Source: Plantactinospora endophytica
GTDB taxonomy: Bacteria > Actinomycetota > Actinomycetes > Mycobacteriales > Micromonosporaceae
Length of the DNA: 64,000 bases
Reading direction: 5' to 3'
Assembly: GCF_016862915.1 (NCBI RefSeq)
Contig: NZ_BONW01000044.1
Coordinates: 124,001-188,000 of the forward strand
The position numbers were made by a program, and so were the translations under genes. Numbering within the stretch: position 1 is the first letter of the stretch; each line of letters begins with the position of its first letter. This document shows, piece by piece, positions 36,890 to 47,252 of the stretch. Under the pieces are notes generated by a model that saw nothing but the letters and a program-made list of their open reading frames with translations, searched no databases and was not told the DNA's origin.

Positions 36890-38521
36890 TCAGAGTGCCA
36901 GGTCACGCCGCCGGAACAGGATCAGCCCGGCGGCACCGAGCGCCACCGCCACCACGCCGAGCAGCACCAGCGGGGTCGCGGTGACATCGGCGGAGGGCAG
37001 CGCTGGCACGTGGCTGAACGGGGAGACGTCCCGCACCGCCTGCGGCAGGTTCAGCAGCTCGCCGAGCTGGCCGAAGACCAGGCTGACGGCATAGCCGAGC
37101 CAGGCCAGCGCGACGGTCAGCCGGGGTGCCAGGCCGAAGAGCAGCACGACGTACCCGATCATGATCAGTGCCGGCGCGGCCTGCACCAGCGCGGCGGCGC
37201 CGAGATCGACGAGCCGGTCGCCGAGGTCGCCGTTGCCCAGCCCGGCGACCAGGCCCGCCGAGACGCCGGCGAGCAGCAGCAGGGCGACCGCGCCGAACGC
37301 CGCGACGACCAGATGACCACCGAGCCAGCGCAGCCGGCCGGTGGCGGTGGCCAGCACCGGTTCCACCCGCCCGCCGGCCTCCTCGGACCGGAGCCGCAGC
37401 ATCGCCTGCACCACGTACCCGGCGGCCATCGCACCGACCATCGCCAGCATCGCGGTGAAGAACGCGTCGCTCAGTGCCCCGCCGCCGCCCAGTTCCCGGA
37501 TGGTCCGGGCCGCTCCCTCGTTGCCGGCGAACGCGTCCTCGACCGTGCCGGCCAGGGAGCCGATGGTCACCCCGAACAGGCCGATCGCGACGGCCCAGCC
37601 GAACAGCGTGCCGCGTTGCAGCCGCCAGGCCAGGCCGAGCGGGCTGAGCAGTCCGGCGGCGGCCCTGGCCGGGCCGGGCCGGGCGGCGAGCATGCCCATC
37701 CCGATGTCCCGGCGGTCGGCCAGCGCGAAGGCCGTGCCGAGCAGGGCGGCGAAGAACACCGCCGGCAGTACCAGCACCGCCCAGCGGTTTCCGGCGAACG
37801 GTTGGACCAGCGTGGTCCAGCCGATCGGGGAGAGCCAGGAGGGCCAGGCACTGGTCATGGTGTACCCGTCCGGTTGCACCTCGCCGAAGGCGTCGCCGAG
37901 TCCGCGTACCAGATAGGCGGCCCCGATCGCGGCGGCGGCTATCCCGTTCGCCGCCCGCGCGCCCTGGCTCACCTGCGCGGCGACCGCCGCGATCGCCGCG
38001 AAGGTCAGGCCGGCGGCGCCGACGCCCAGCCCGAACGCGACCGATCCGGCGGCCGGCAGGCCGTTGCCGATCAGGGCGAGCGCGAGCAGCGCGGCCAGCA
38101 CCAGGTTGGCCCCGGCGGTGACGATCATCGCCGCGGTCAGGCTGGCGTGCCGGCCGACCACCATCGAGCCGATCAGCTCGGACCGGCCGGTCTCCTCGTT
38201 CTGCCGGGTGTGCCGGACCACGGCCAGGGTGCTCATGAACCCGGCCAGCACCGCGAGGAAGGCGAGGATCTGGAAGGCCATCATGTCGCCGTCGCTGGTC
38301 CCGGTCGGGGCGTTGCGCAGCATCAGGATCGCCGGGGCGTCGACCGCCGTACGCAACGCGGTGACCCGGTCGGCCTCGGTCGGGAACTGCTCCCGTACGG
38401 CGGTGTAGCTGGTCGAGGACAGCACGGTCGTGCCGAGGATCCACAGTGGCAGTTGGATCCGGTCACGGCGCAGCGCGAGCCGGGTCAGCCGGACGGTACC
38501 GGTGAGGTTGCCGCCCATCAC
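36890..38521 (-). CDS. ABC-2 type exporter permease (antibiotic-exporter-like)
   Basis: 543 residues, about 12 membrane helices in two similar halves (each half has an extracytoplasmic loop before a run of three or four helices). Resembles the large single-chain permeases of polyketide-antibiotic exporters (TnrB-like). Two helix groups are separated by a basic loop [28 protein letters not shown]. Ends in RRRDLAL. It overlaps the ATPase stop by four bases. Probable role: drug or lipid export with the upstream ATPase; substrate unknown. Confidence 0.85.
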   Translation of the reverse strand: MMGGNLTGTVRLTRLALRRDRIQLPLWILGTTVLSSTSYTAVREQFPTEADRVTALRTAVDAPAILMLRNAPTGTSDGDMMAFQILAFLAVLAGFMSTLAVVRHTRQNEETGRSELIGSMVVGRHASLTAAMIVTAGANLVLAALLALALIGNGLPAAGSVAFGLGVGAAGLTFAAIAAVAAQVSQGARAANGIAAAAIGAAYLVRGLGDAFGEVQPDGYTMTSAWPSWLSPIGWTTLVQPFAGNRWAVLVLPAVFFAALLGTAFALADRRDIGMGMLAARPGPARAAAGLLSPLGLAWRLQRGTLFGWAVAIGLFGVTIGSLAGTVEDAFAGNEGAARTIRELGGGGALSDAFFTAMLAMVGAMAAGYVVQAMLRLRSEEAGGRVEPVLATATGRLRWLGGHLVVAAFGAVALLLLAGVSAGLVAGLGNGDLGDRLVDLGAAALVQAAPALIMIGYVVLLFGLAPRLTVALAWLGYAVSLVFGQLGELLNLPQAVRDVSPFSHVPALPSADVTATPLVLLGVVAVALGAAGLILFRRRDLAL

Positions 38522-39486
38522 ACACCGGCCATTCTGGAGTCGGCACCCCGACCACCGTCGCCGTCACCGCTGCCGCTGCCGTCGTCGCCGGTACCGGTGC
38601 CTGCGTCGTTGCCGTAGTGCCGCATGAACAGTTCCTCCAGGGACGGCGGTGTACTGGTCAGTGCGCGCAGCTCGAACCGGTGCAGGTGCTGGAGCACCGC
38701 GTCCAGCTCGGCCGAGTCGACGTCGAACCGGGCGTGCGTGCCGTCCACCCGGGCGTCGTGCACGCCGGGCAGCTCGACCAGCCCGTCGATCGACCGGGCC
38801 GTCTCGACCGAGATGGCGGTACGGGTCAGGTGTCGCAGCTCGGCCAGGGTGCCGGCCTCGACGGTCCGGCCCTGCCGGATGATGCTCACCCGGTCGCAGA
38901 GCGCCTCCACCTCGGAGAAGATGTGGCTGGAGAGCAGTACGGTCCGGCCCTGCCGCTTCACCTCGCGTACGCACTCCTGGAAGACCGCCTCCATCAGCGG
39001 GTCGAGCCCGGAGGTCGGCTCGTCGAGGATGTAGAGCTCGACGTCGGAGGCGAACGCCGCGACCACGGCGACCTTCTGCCGGTTCCCCTTCGAGTACGTC
39101 CGGGCCTTCTTGGTCGGGTCGAGTTCGAAGCGCTCCAGCAGCTCGTCGCGGCGACGCCGGTCCAGCCCGCCGCGCAGCGCCCCGAACAGGTCGATCGCCT
39201 CGCCGCCGGTCAAATTGGGCCAGAGGTTCACGTCACCGGGCACGTACGCCAGCCGCCGGTGCAGCGCCACCGCGTCCCGCCACGGGTGCCCGCCGAGCAG
39301 GCTGACCTGCCCGGCGTCGGCCCGGAGCAGTCCCAGCAGCACCCGGATGGTGGTCGACTTCCCGGCGCCGTTCGGGCCGAGGAAGCCGTGCACCTCGCCT
39401 ACGTCGACGGAGAGGTCCAGCCCGTCCAGCGCGCGGCTCCGGCCGAAGGACTTGACCACGCCGGAGACCGAGATAGCAGTAGTCAT
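38518..39486 (-). CDS. ABC transporter ATP-binding protein (DrrA-like)
   Basis: 322 residues. Walker [10 protein letters not shown] (about 38-46), Q-loop region [17 protein letters not shown], a divergent signature [10 protein letters not shown], Walker [15 protein letters not shown], and H-loop LLSSHIF. After the nucleotide-binding domain comes the DrrA-type C-terminal extension, then a Gly/Asp-rich tail ([17 protein letters not shown]). Forms an operon with the ABC-2 permease. An 18-bp perfect palindrome lies 20 bases upstream of the start. Confidence 0.92.
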   Translation of the reverse strand: MTTAISVSGVVKSFGRSRALDGLDLSVDVGEVHGFLGPNGAGKSTTIRVLLGLLRADAGQVSLLGGHPWRDAVALHRRLAYVPGDVNLWPNLTGGEAIDLFGALRGGLDRRRRDELLERFELDPTKKARTYSKGNRQKVAVVAAFASDVELYILDEPTSGLDPLMEAVFQECVREVKRQGRTVLLSSHIFSEVEALCDRVSIIRQGRTVEAGTLAELRHLTRTAISVETARSIDGLVELPGVHDARVDGTHARFDVDSAELDAVLQHLHRFELRALTSTPPSLEELFMRHYGNDAGTGTGDDGSGSGDGDGGRGADSRMAGV

Positions 39487-39505
39487 GGATCCGACGCTAC
39501 GCTCG

Positions 39506-39523
39506 TTTCACAAATTTGTGAAA
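39506..39523. promoter_or_regulatory. 18-bp perfect palindrome upstream of the ABC exporter
   Basis: TTTCACAAATTTGTGAAA is a perfect dyad, A+T-rich within GC-rich DNA, 20-37 bases before the ATPase start and 175 before ureA. It is most simply an operator for the exporter, read by the GbsR-like regulator or another dimeric repressor. Confidence 0.7.
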
Positions 39524-39633
39524 ACTCAGAAGCGTCAGGATTTCGTCAAGAACCCGGCCGGCCGGGAGCGGCGCGTCGACCGGGAGGGCTGCCCGGAGTC
39601 GGTACGGCGGGTCGGTCCCGGCACGCGGTGGCC

Positions 39634-39660
39634 GTAACCTCATCGAAATCTCTGACTGAC
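39634..39660 (+). promoter_or_regulatory. GlnR-type box upstream of ureA
   Basis: GTAAC-ctcatc-GAAAT matches the actinobacterial GlnR half-site pair GTnAC-n6-GAAAC at nine of ten positions, 49 bases before the ureA start. A third half-site-like CTGAC follows after another six bases. GlnR is known to control urease genes in Streptomyces. Confidence 0.6.
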
Positions 39661-39697
39661 ACGATCCGTCGAGTCCTCGCCCGCTGCGGAGGTGTTG

Positions 39698-40000
39698 ATG
39701 TTTCTCACCCGTCACGAGCAAGAACGGCTGATGGTCCATGTCGCGGCCGATCTCGCGTGGCGCCGACGTGAGCGCGGGCTGCGGCTCAACCATCCGGAGG
39801 CGGTCGCCGTGATCACGGCGTTCCTGCTGGAGAGCGCCCGGGACGGGCGTACCGTCTCCGAGCTGATGGAGACCGGGCGGAACGTGCTCGGCCGCGAGGA
39901 CGTACTCGACGGTGTGCCGGAGATGATCGCGGAGGTGCAGGTGGAGGCGACCTTCCCGGACGGTACGAAGCTGGTGACCGTACACGAGCCGATTCCGTGA
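39698..40000 (+). CDS. ureA: Urease subunit gamma
   Basis: Smallest structural subunit of nickel urease, packing against UreB and UreC in the (alpha-beta-gamma) trimer. 100 residues from ATG 39698, the standard length, with GGAGG six bases upstream; the GTG two codons earlier would place the Shine-Dalgarno inside the gene. Typical sequence [33 protein letters not shown] and [20 protein letters not shown]. First gene of ureABCFGD. Confidence 0.97.
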   Translation: MFLTRHEQERLMVHVAADLAWRRRERGLRLNHPEAVAVITAFLLESARDGRTVSELMETGRNVLGREDVLDGVPEMIAEVQVEATFPDGTKLVTVHEPIP

Positions 40001-40011
40001 CGGGGGCGGGC

Positions 40012-40383
40012 ATGATCCCCGGCGAACTGCTGCCCGGAACGGGCGACGTGACGATCAACCCCGGCCGGCCCGTCCGTACCCTGGCCGTGGTCAACACCGG
40101 CGACCGGCCGGTCCAGGTCGGCTCGCACTACCACTTCGCCGAGGCGAACCCGGCGTTGGAGTTCGACCGGGCGGCGGCCTGGGGACACCGGCTCGGCGTA
40201 CCGGCCGGCACGTCGGTGCGGTTCGAGCCGGGCATCGGCCGGGACATCGACCTGATTCCGCTCGGTGGCGCCCGGATCGTCCCCGGGCTACGCGGCGAAT
40301 GCGCCGGCCCGCTGGACCGGACCGACCCGCCCGATCCCGACCCCGAGCCCGCCGCGCCGGAGGCCGCCGGGGAGGTGGCGTGA
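40012..40383 (+). CDS. ureB: Urease subunit beta
   Basis: Structural subunit of urease. About 123 residues from ATG 40012, giving the family start MIPGEL; a GTG at 39997 overlapping the ureA stop (GTGA) is a credible alternative. Conserved core: [45 protein letters not shown]. The C-terminal 25 residues ([15 protein letters not shown]) are a low-complexity extension. Overlaps ureC by four bases. Confidence 0.96.
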   Translation: MIPGELLPGTGDVTINPGRPVRTLAVVNTGDRPVQVGSHYHFAEANPALEFDRAAAWGHRLGVPAGTSVRFEPGIGRDIDLIPLGGARIVPGLRGECAGPLDRTDPPDPDPEPAAPEAAGEVA

Positions 40384-42089
40384 GCACCCTGGACCGGCGA
40401 CGGTACGCCGCCCTCTACGGCCCCACCGTCGGCGACCGGATCCGGCTCGCCGACACCAACCTGCTGATCGAGGTCGAACAGGACCACTGCGGGTACGGCG
40501 ACGAGGCGGTCTTCGGCGGCGGCAAGGTGATCCGCGAGTCGATGGGCCAGTCCCTGGTCACCCGCGCCGACGGCGCCCCCGACACGGTGATCACCGGCGC
40601 GCTGGTGCTGGACCACTGGGGCGTGGTCAAGGCCGACGTGGGCATCCGGGACGGCCGGATCGTCGCGCTCGGCAAGGCCGGCAACCCGGACACCATGGAC
40701 GGGGTCCACCCCGACCTGGTGATCGGGCCGGGCACCGAGATCATCTCCGGCAACGGCAAGATCCTCACCGCCGGTGCGATCGACAGCCACGTACACCTGA
40801 TCTGCCCGCAGATCCTGGAAACCGCGCTGGCCAGCGGGATCACCACGATCATCGGCGGCGGTACCGGCCCGGCCGAGGGGACCAAGGCGACCACTGTCAC
40901 CCCGAACCCGTGGTATCTCGGGCGGATGCTGGAGGCGCTCGACCCTTGGCCGGTGAACGTACTGCTGCTGGGCAAGGGCAACACGGTCAGCGAAGAGTCG
41001 ATGTGGGAACAACTGCGCGGCGGGGCCGGCGGCTTCAAGCTGCACGAGGACTGGGGCACCACCCCGGCCGCGATCGACGCCTGTCTGCGGGTCGCCGACG
41101 CCTCCGGAGTGCAGGTCGCGATCCACACCGACACGCTCAACGAGGCCGGCTTCGTCGAGGACACCCTGCGGGCGATCGGCGGACGGTCGATCCACGCGTA
41201 CCACACCGAGGGGGCGGGCGGCGGGCACGCACCGGACATCATCCGGGTCGCCGCCGAGCCGAACGTGCTGCCGTCGTCGACCAACCCGACCCGGCCGTAC
41301 ACCCGGAACACCCTCGACGAGCACCTCGACATGCTGATGGTCTGCCACCACCTCAACCCGACGGTGCCGGAGGACCTGGCGTTCGCGGAGAGCCGGATCA
41401 GGCCGAGCACCATGGCCGCCGAGGACGTACTGCACGACCTGGGCGCGATCTCGATGATCGGCTCGGACTCACAGGCGATGGGGCGGGTCGGCGAGGTGGT
41501 CATCCGCACCTGGCAGACCGCACACGTGATGAAGGCCCGGCGTGGCGCGCTGCCCGGTGACGGCGCCGCCGACAACGCGCGGGCCCGCCGGTACGTCGCC
41601 AAGTACACGATCTGTCCGGCCGTCGCGCACGGCATCGACGCCGAGGTCGGCTCGGTCGAGCCGGGCAAGCTCGCCGACCTGGTGCTCTGGGATCCGGCCT
41701 TCTTCGGGGTACGCCCGCACCTGGTGCTCAAGGGCGGCATGATCGCGCTGAGCCAGATGGGTGACGCCAACGCCTCGATCCCGACCCCGCAGCCGATGCT
41801 GCCCCGGCCGATGTTCGGCGCCTACGGCGCGGTACCGGCCGCGACCAGCCTCGCCTTCGTCGCCCCGGCCGCCATCGACGCGCTGCTCGGCGACCGGATC
41901 GGGATCCGCCGCCTGCTGGCCCCGGTGGCCGACACCCGCTCCCGGGGCAAGGCCGACCTGCCGTTGAACGACGCGCTCCCCCGGATCGAGGTCGCTCCGG
42001 ACACCTTCACGGTCCGGATCGACGGCGAGGTCGTCGAGCCGGAGCCGGTGACCGAACTGCCGATGGCCCAGCGCTACTTCCTCTTCTGA
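40380..42089 (+). CDS. ureC: Urease subunit alpha (catalytic)
   Basis: Catalytic subunit hydrolysing urea to ammonia and carbamate. 569 residues from GTG 40380, overlapping ureB (GTGA). All key residues are visible: nickel-ligand His pair SHVHLI near 135, the lysine carbamylated to bridge the nickels in [10 protein letters not shown] near 220, His in AIHTDTLNE and [11 protein letters not shown], flap Cys/His MVCHHLN near 320, and the nickel Asp in GSDSQAMGR near 363. Ends in the usual QRYFLF. Intact and expected to be active once nickel is delivered by UreD/F/G. Confidence 0.98.
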   Translation: MSTLDRRRYAALYGPTVGDRIRLADTNLLIEVEQDHCGYGDEAVFGGGKVIRESMGQSLVTRADGAPDTVITGALVLDHWGVVKADVGIRDGRIVALGKAGNPDTMDGVHPDLVIGPGTEIISGNGKILTAGAIDSHVHLICPQILETALASGITTIIGGGTGPAEGTKATTVTPNPWYLGRMLEALDPWPVNVLLLGKGNTVSEESMWEQLRGGAGGFKLHEDWGTTPAAIDACLRVADASGVQVAIHTDTLNEAGFVEDTLRAIGGRSIHAYHTEGAGGGHAPDIIRVAAEPNVLPSSTNPTRPYTRNTLDEHLDMLMVCHHLNPTVPEDLAFAESRIRPSTMAAEDVLHDLGAISMIGSDSQAMGRVGEVVIRTWQTAHVMKARRGALPGDGAADNARARRYVAKYTICPAVAHGIDAEVGSVEPGKLADLVLWDPAFFGVRPHLVLKGGMIALSQMGDANASIPTPQPMLPRPMFGAYGAVPAATSLAFVAPAAIDALLGDRIGIRRLLAPVADTRSRGKADLPLNDALPRIEVAPDTFTVRIDGEVVEPEPVTELPMAQRYFLF

Positions 42090-42093
42090 CCAC

Positions 42094-43188
42094 ATGACCT
42101 CCCCTTCCGCCCGCATGGCCGACCTGTTCCCCACCGCCGACCCGCGCCGCACGACCGGCCCGACCCGCGTCGCCGACCGGCCCCGCGTGGCCGACCCGCC
42201 TCGCAAAGTCGACCCGTCCCGCGATGCCGGCCCGTCCCGCGTGAACGGCCCGCCGGCCGCCGTCGCGGGGCTCGCCACCCTGCTGGTACTCGCCGACGGC
42301 CGGCTGCCGGCCGGCGGTCACGCACACTCCGGTGGGTTGGAAGCGGCGGTGACCAGCGGCCGGGTCCGCGACCTGGCCGGGCTGACCGCCTTCCTGCGCG
42401 GCCGGCTCGCCAGCACCGGGCGGGTCACCGCAGCCTTCGCCGCAGCTGCCTGCGCCGCCGCCTGGCCGACCGACGGACCGCCCGGAAACGCGCCCAACCA
42501 GCCAGCGGACGCGCCCTCCAAAAGCACCGATCGGCACGCGGACCCGTCGTCCGGCAGTGCCCCCGATCGGCACGCGGACCTGTCGTCGGGAAGTGCCACC
42601 GACCGGCACGTGAGCCTGGCGTCGGGAGGTGCCACCGACCGGCACGTGCACCTGTCGTCGGGAAGTGCCACCGACCGGCACGTGGCCGGGGTGCCGGGAA
42701 GTGCCACCGAGCGGACGCCCGGGAGGACGGCCGACGCGGGGGCTCGGATCGAGGCGCTCGACCAGGGGATGGACGCCCGTACCCCGTCACCGGCGCTGCG
42801 CCGGGCGTCCCGGGCCCAGGGGCGTGCGCTGCTCCGGGCCGGCCGGGCGATGTGGCCGGTCGACGTGGCGATCCGCAATCCGCACCATCCGGTGGCCCTC
42901 GGCGTGGTGGCCGCCGCCGCCGGGCTCGCCCCGGCCGAGGCTGCGGTCGTCGGGGCGTACGGAACGGTCAGCGGTCCGGCCAGTGCCGCCGTACGGCTAC
43001 TCGGGCTGGACCCGTACGCCGTGCACGCACTCCTGGCCGAGTTGGCCGGCGAGTGCGACCGGCTGGCCGCGCTGGCGGTGGCCGGGGTGGACGATCCCGT
43101 CGACCTGCTGCCCGCCGACTCCACTCCGCTGCTGGAGATCGGCGCCGAGGTTCACGCGAGCTGGGAGGTGCGTCTCTTTGCGTCCTGA
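42094..43188 (+). CDS. ureF: Urease accessory protein UreF with large repeat insertion
   Basis: UreF couples UreD-bound apo-urease to UreG during nickel insertion. 364 residues instead of about 220. Residues 1-55 are an extra Arg/Pro/Asp-rich N-terminus. The UreF core starts [27 protein letters not shown] (60-86) and resumes at [32 protein letters not shown] (219-250). Between them, about residues 125-215, is an insertion. It consists largely of five 12-residue repeats like [12 protein letters not shown], encoded by 36-bp units at about 42520-42715. The reading frame is intact. The insertion falls in a loop between helices of the conserved fold, so function may survive. Confidence 0.93.
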   Translation: MTSPSARMADLFPTADPRRTTGPTRVADRPRVADPPRKVDPSRDAGPSRVNGPPAAVAGLATLLVLADGRLPAGGHAHSGGLEAAVTSGRVRDLAGLTAFLRGRLASTGRVTAAFAAAACAAAWPTDGPPGNAPNQPADAPSKSTDRHADPSSGSAPDRHADLSSGSATDRHVSLASGGATDRHVHLSSGSATDRHVAGVPGSATERTPGRTADAGARIEALDQGMDARTPSPALRRASRAQGRALLRAGRAMWPVDVAIRNPHHPVALGVVAAAAGLAPAEAAVVGAYGTVSGPASAAVRLLGLDPYAVHALLAELAGECDRLAALAVAGVDDPVDLLPADSTPLLEIGAEVHASWEVRLFAS

Positions 43189-44086
43189 CCGATTGCCACT
43201 CGACCGACCCGAGCACGGGACCGGCACACACCGACACGCCGGCGCCACCGCGCCGCACGAGCACGCCGGGGGCGAAGTGCCGCACCAGCACGCCGAGCGG
43301 GACGCGCAGCTCCAACACGCCGAGGGCGAGGTGTCGCACGAACACGCCGAGGGCGAGGTGTCGCACGAACACGCCGAGGGCGAGGTCCCGCACCGGCACC
43401 CGGACCCGGCGGTCGATCCCCATCAGCCGGTGGAGCGGCCGGGCGGTGCCGGGCCGGTGCGGATCGGCATCGGCGGCCCGGTCGGCTCGGGCAAGACCGC
43501 GCTGGTCGCCGCGCTGTGCCGGACGCTCGCCGCCGAACTGCGGCTGGCCGTGGTCACCAACGACATCTACACCACCGAGGACGCCGACTTCCTGCTCCGC
43601 AACGGGGTGCTGCCGGCCGAACGGATCCGGGCGGTGGAGACCGGCTGCTGCCCGCACACCGCTATCCGGGACGACATCTCCGCCAACCTGGACGCGGTGG
43701 AGGAGTTGGAACTCCTGCTCGGGCCGCTGGACCTGATCCTGGTGGAGAGCGGCGGGGACAACCTCACCGCCACCTTCAGCCGGGGACTGGTACACCGGCA
43801 GATCTTCGTGGTCGACGTGGCCGGTGGCGACAAGGTGCCCCGCAAGGGCGGGCCGGGCGTCACCGCTGCCGACCTGCTGGTGGTGAACAAGACCGACCTG
43901 GCTCCGCTGGTCGGCGCGGACCTGTCGGTGATGGCCCGGGACGCGGCGGCCCGGCGCGGCGCACTGCCCACGGTCTTCCTCTCGCTGGTCGAGGACCCGG
44001 CCGCGACGGCGGTCGCCGACTGGGTACGGGGCCTGCTGGCGGCACCGGCCGGGCGGGCCGACGGGCGCGCGGGGCACCGGGGCTGA
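43178..44086 (+). CDS. ureG: Urease accessory GTPase UreG with His-rich N-terminus
   Basis: GTPase that carries nickel to urease. About 302 residues from TTG 43178 (GGGAGG nine bases upstream, overlapping ureF); no ATG or better GTG lies before the conserved region, so the start is somewhat uncertain. Residues 13-82 hold about 15 His, with tandem nine-residue repeats (HEHAEGEVS). Then the SIMIBI GTPase: P-loop GGPVGSGKT (99-107), metal motif [10 protein letters not shown] near 155, [12 protein letters not shown]. The cluster has no ureE, so this tail is a plausible nickel store; His-rich UreG forms are known. Confidence 0.93.
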   Translation: MRPDRLPLDRPEHGTGTHRHAGATAPHEHAGGEVPHQHAERDAQLQHAEGEVSHEHAEGEVSHEHAEGEVPHRHPDPAVDPHQPVERPGGAGPVRIGIGGPVGSGKTALVAALCRTLAAELRLAVVTNDIYTTEDADFLLRNGVLPAERIRAVETGCCPHTAIRDDISANLDAVEELELLLGPLDLILVESGGDNLTATFSRGLVHRQIFVVDVAGGDKVPRKGGPGVTAADLLVVNKTDLAPLVGADLSVMARDAAARRGALPTVFLSLVEDPAATAVADWVRGLLAAPAGRADGRAGHRG

Positions 44087-44976
44087 TGCGGGCGCTGGCC
44101 CGGATCGTCGCCGAGGCCGACCCGGTCCGGGGAACCCGACTCACCGTGCTGCGCGGGGAACCGCCGCTGCTGCCGCGCCGGACCGGACCGGTCGGGCCAC
44201 CCGACCCGGAGCGCGAGGTCGAACTGCACCTGGTCGGCGGGGCGGCCGGCCCGCTCGGCGGCGACCGGCTGCGGATCGAGATCGAGGTCGGGCCGGGTGC
44301 CCGGCTCTGCGTACGGAGTGTCGCCGCCGCGCTGGCCCTGCCGGGGCGCGACGGTGCCGAGTCCCGGCTAACGGTGCTGGCCCGGGTCGCGTCCGGTGGG
44401 CGGCTGCGCTGGCTGCCCGAGCCGCTGATCGGGGCGGCCGGCTGTACGCACCGGACGGTCTGCGTCGTGGAGCTGGCCGAGGGTGCCGCGCTGTGCTGGC
44501 GCGAGGAGTTGGTCTGTGGCCGGTACGCCGAGCCGGTCGGCGACGTACGACTGGAGATGACGGCGCGGTACGGCGGTCGTACCCTGCTCCGCAGCGATCT
44601 CGCGGTCGGACCCGGCGCCGCCGGCTGGTCCGGCCCGGCGATCCTCGGCGGCGCCCGGGCTGCGGGTTCGGTGCTGGTGGTGGATCCGGCCTGGGCCGGG
44701 TCTGCGCCGCCGGGGCCGGCCCCCTACGACTCGGCGGCACCGTCCGGTCCGGGCGCACCAGTCCCCGTCCAACCGTCGGGCGCGGCTGATTCGGCCGGCC
44801 CGGACGGCGCGGTCCCGGTGGCGGTGGCGGTGCTGCCGCTGGCGGGCGGGCCGGCCGTGCTGGTCAGCGCGGTCGGCGCGGATGCCCGGACGGTGCGGAC
44901 CCGGCTCGACCATGCGGTCACCCGGACGATCGACTCTCCTCGACGATCAGATCTCCTTGGACAACTGTCGATGTAA
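44086..44976 (+). CDS. ureD: Urease accessory protein UreD
   Basis: Scaffold that binds apo-urease and forms the nickel tunnel with UreF-UreG. 296 residues from ATG 44086, overlapping the ureG stop by one base. Beta-rich family sequence: LRIEIEVGPGARLCVRSVAAALALPG, RLRWLPEPLIGAAGCTHRT, EGAALCWREELVCGRYAEP. A low-complexity Pro/Ala stretch (residues 205-240) precedes the end. Last gene of ureABCFGD. Confidence 0.93.
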   Translation: MRALARIVAEADPVRGTRLTVLRGEPPLLPRRTGPVGPPDPEREVELHLVGGAAGPLGGDRLRIEIEVGPGARLCVRSVAAALALPGRDGAESRLTVLARVASGGRLRWLPEPLIGAAGCTHRTVCVVELAEGAALCWREELVCGRYAEPVGDVRLEMTARYGGRTLLRSDLAVGPGAAGWSGPAILGGARAAGSVLVVDPAWAGSAPPGPAPYDSAAPSGPGAPVPVQPSGAADSAGPDGAVPVAVAVLPLAGGPAVLVSAVGADARTVRTRLDHAVTRTIDSPRRSDLLGQLSM

Positions 44977-45176
44977 TCTCCCCTAGGACTGATGCCCAGG
45001 GCCCGACCGCCCGCCACACTCATGAGGTCGCCCGGCTCACACGCTCGCCACGTTCCGTCCCCGCCAGAGCCTGGCGCCCGGACCCGGGCCGCCGAACCAC
45101 GTCCGTCGAGGTCGGCCTGCTCGACCAGGTCTCGGAGCTCGTCCCGACTGACCGCCTGGTCACGTAGGGTGACGAC

Positions 45177-45917
45177 ATGCCTCCGGTGCCCTGGTGGGCG
45201 GTCTTCTCGGCGGCGGCGCTCCCGGTGCTGCTGGTCATCGGATGGACCACTGCGGCGGTCCGGCAGCCGCCCGGGTACGACCCGTGGGGCGACACTGTCA
45301 GCTCGCTCTCCTCGTACGGGATGATGGACCGGCAGATCCTGATCGGCTGTCTGGCCGGGCTCGGCGTGGCCCACCTGGTCACCGCGATCGGCTTGCGCCC
45401 GGTCCGTACCGCCGCCCGGGTGGTCTACGGCATCGGCGGGGTGGCGACCGTGCTGGTGGCGGCGGTGCCGAAGACCGACGCCGAGACGCCACCGGCACAC
45501 GGGATCGCCGCCGTGGTCGCCTTCGTGGCCCTGGCCACCTGGCCGGCGGTGGCCGCCCTGCCGCTGCCCCGGCGCCGTCACCCGGACCGGCATCCCGAAG
45601 CGGTGGCGGCCACCGGCCCGTCCAGCACCGATCGGGCCACCGACGCCGACTCCCGAAACCGGGACCGGGACCGAAAGCGCGACCGAAACCGGGACCGGGA
45701 CCGGGACCGACCCTGGGTACTGCGTCCGGTGGTCGGCGGCACCGTCTCGCTGGTGATGCTCGCCCTCGGGCTGTGGCTGGCGCTGCAACTGCCCGACGGT
45801 GCCCTGGCAGGGCTGGCCGAACGGCTCACCGCCGGTACGGAGGCACTCTGGCCGCTGGTGGTGGTGCTGACCCTGTTCCGCCGCACCCGGCGGCACCCGG
45901 CACACCGATCGGCGTGA
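45177..45917 (+). CDS. DUF998-family membrane protein
   Basis: 246 residues with about six membrane helices (VFSAAALPVLLVIGWTTAAV; LIGCLAGLGVAHLVTAIGL; VVYGIGGVATVLVAAV; AVVAFVALATWPAVAALPL; GGTVSLVMLALGLWLALQL; LWPLVVVLTLF). The start PGYDPWGDTVSSLSSYG is the DUF998 signature. Function unknown. A cytoplasmic loop between helices 4 and 5 is expanded by Arg-Asp repeats (RNRDRDRKRDRNRDRDRDR), encoded by a six-base unit near 45655-45712. Separated from ureD by 200 bases with no gene. Confidence 0.82.
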   Translation: MPPVPWWAVFSAAALPVLLVIGWTTAAVRQPPGYDPWGDTVSSLSSYGMMDRQILIGCLAGLGVAHLVTAIGLRPVRTAARVVYGIGGVATVLVAAVPKTDAETPPAHGIAAVVAFVALATWPAVAALPLPRRRHPDRHPEAVAATGPSSTDRATDADSRNRDRDRKRDRNRDRDRDRPWVLRPVVGGTVSLVMLALGLWLALQLPDGALAGLAERLTAGTEALWPLVVVLTLFRRTRRHPAHRSA

Positions 45918-45998
45918 CCGGGGCGGTGGGTGCCGGCCGCTCGCCAGCCACCCACCGGGGTTCCCGATCACGCCGATCGATCACCGGCTGGGATCAGC

Positions 45999-47039
45999 TC
46001 AGTAGACGCTCACGCCGTACGCGTTGAGCGCCTCGACGACGGGCTGGAAGTACGTGGTGCCGCCGGAGGTGCAGTTGCCGCTGCCGCCGGAGGTCAGGCC
46101 GAGCGCGGTGTTGCCGGCGAAGAGCGGGCCGCCGCTGTCGCCCGGCTGGGCGCAGACGGTGGTCCGGATCAGGCCGGAGACGGTGCCGCTGCCCTGGTAG
46201 GTGACGGTGGCGTTGAGCGCGGTGACCCGGCCGCTGCGCAGCCCGGTGGTGCTGCCGCTGCGCTGCACCGACTGGTTGACGGTCGGGTTGGCCGCACCGG
46301 TGATGTCCCGGGTGCCGCTGTACAGCCAGACGTCGCCCGGCTGCTGCGCGGTGCTGCTGTAGCGCACGATGCCGTAGTCGTTGCCGGGGAAGCTGCTGCC
46401 GGCCCGGGTGCCGATCACCGAACCGCCGGAGCTGCCCGACCAGTTCGCCCCGGCGTTGGTGCAGTGGCCGGCGGTGAGGAAGTAGTAGGTGCTGCCGCTA
46501 CGGACGTTGAAGCCCAGCGAGCACCGGCTGCCGCTGGTGTAGATCGCCTGGCCGCCGGAGATGGTGGTGCTCAGGGTGCCGGGGATCGCCTGGATCCGTA
46601 CGGCGCCGCCGAACCGGGCGGTGACAGACTTGATCTTCGCGAGCTTGGCGCCGGTGACCGTGCTGTCCACGTCGACCGCGACCTGGTTCGTCACCGGGTC
46701 GACGTACCACGCGGTGCCGGGGATCCTGGCGTAACGGTCCAACTCGGCGGTCACCTGGGCCAGCTCCGCCGAGCCACGGGCGACGACCTTGGCGGTCGCG
46801 CCGGAGGCCCGGACCTCGCGGGCCGCCGCCTCGTCGGTCACGGTGACGACCATCTTGCCGTCGGCGCCGAGGTACGTGCCGGCGGACCGGGCGCCCAGCC
46901 GCTCGGAGAGCGCCGTCGCGCCCTCCGGCGACGCGACCGGTGCGGCCTGCGCGGGTACGCCGAACAGCATGCCGGCGACAAGGGATCCGGCCGCCGCCGC
47001 GATGGCGGCACTGCGGATCGAGGACCTTGTGGGTCGCAT
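45999..47039 (-). CDS. Secreted S1 (alpha-lytic/streptogrisin-type) serine protease
   Basis: 346-residue preproprotease. Signal peptide 1-32 ending AQA; alpha-lytic-type pro-region about 33-158 (acts as folding chaperone in relatives); mature domain from [11 protein letters not shown] (about 160). Catalytic triad His192 (TAGHC), Asp221 (GNDYGIV), Ser302 (QPGDSGGPL). Cys173-Cys193 and a later Cys pair fit the family disulfides. ATG preceded by a Shine-Dalgarno (GGGAGG). Divergent from a secreted SGNH hydrolase; the 213 bases between are A+T-rich near 47095-47150 and probably hold both promoters. Confidence 0.95.
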   Translation of the reverse strand: MRPTRSSIRSAAIAAAAGSLVAGMLFGVPAQAAPVASPEGATALSERLGARSAGTYLGADGKMVVTVTDEAAAREVRASGATAKVVARGSAELAQVTAELDRYARIPGTAWYVDPVTNQVAVDVDSTVTGAKLAKIKSVTARFGGAVRIQAIPGTLSTTISGGQAIYTSGSRCSLGFNVRSGSTYYFLTAGHCTNAGANWSGSSGGSVIGTRAGSSFPGNDYGIVRYSSTAQQPGDVWLYSGTRDITGAANPTVNQSVQRSGSTTGLRSGRVTALNATVTYQGSGTVSGLIRTTVCAQPGDSGGPLFAGNTALGLTSGGSGNCTSGGTTYFQPVVEALNAYGVSVY

Positions 47040-47252
47040 GTGGAGCCTCCCAAGGGGGGTTTGGAGGTGTCTGCGCCGAGTTGGCAGATCTCATACGAGT
47101 ATTCAGACATCTAAGATCATGAACAAGAGACCTAACATATCGCCTGCAACGGGGCGTTCGCCTTATGGTCACTTCCGTTGTGGAGACTCAGGTCGCTCTA
47201 TATGATCTGCCCACCTCAGCCGGCTCAGGCAACCGCGATCCGGAGGCCGCCC

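Noticed and set aside
42466-42740. Considered a frameshifted or broken ureF.
   Set aside because: The frame is open throughout and both halves of the UreF core are in the same frame, with in-frame 36-bp units between them.
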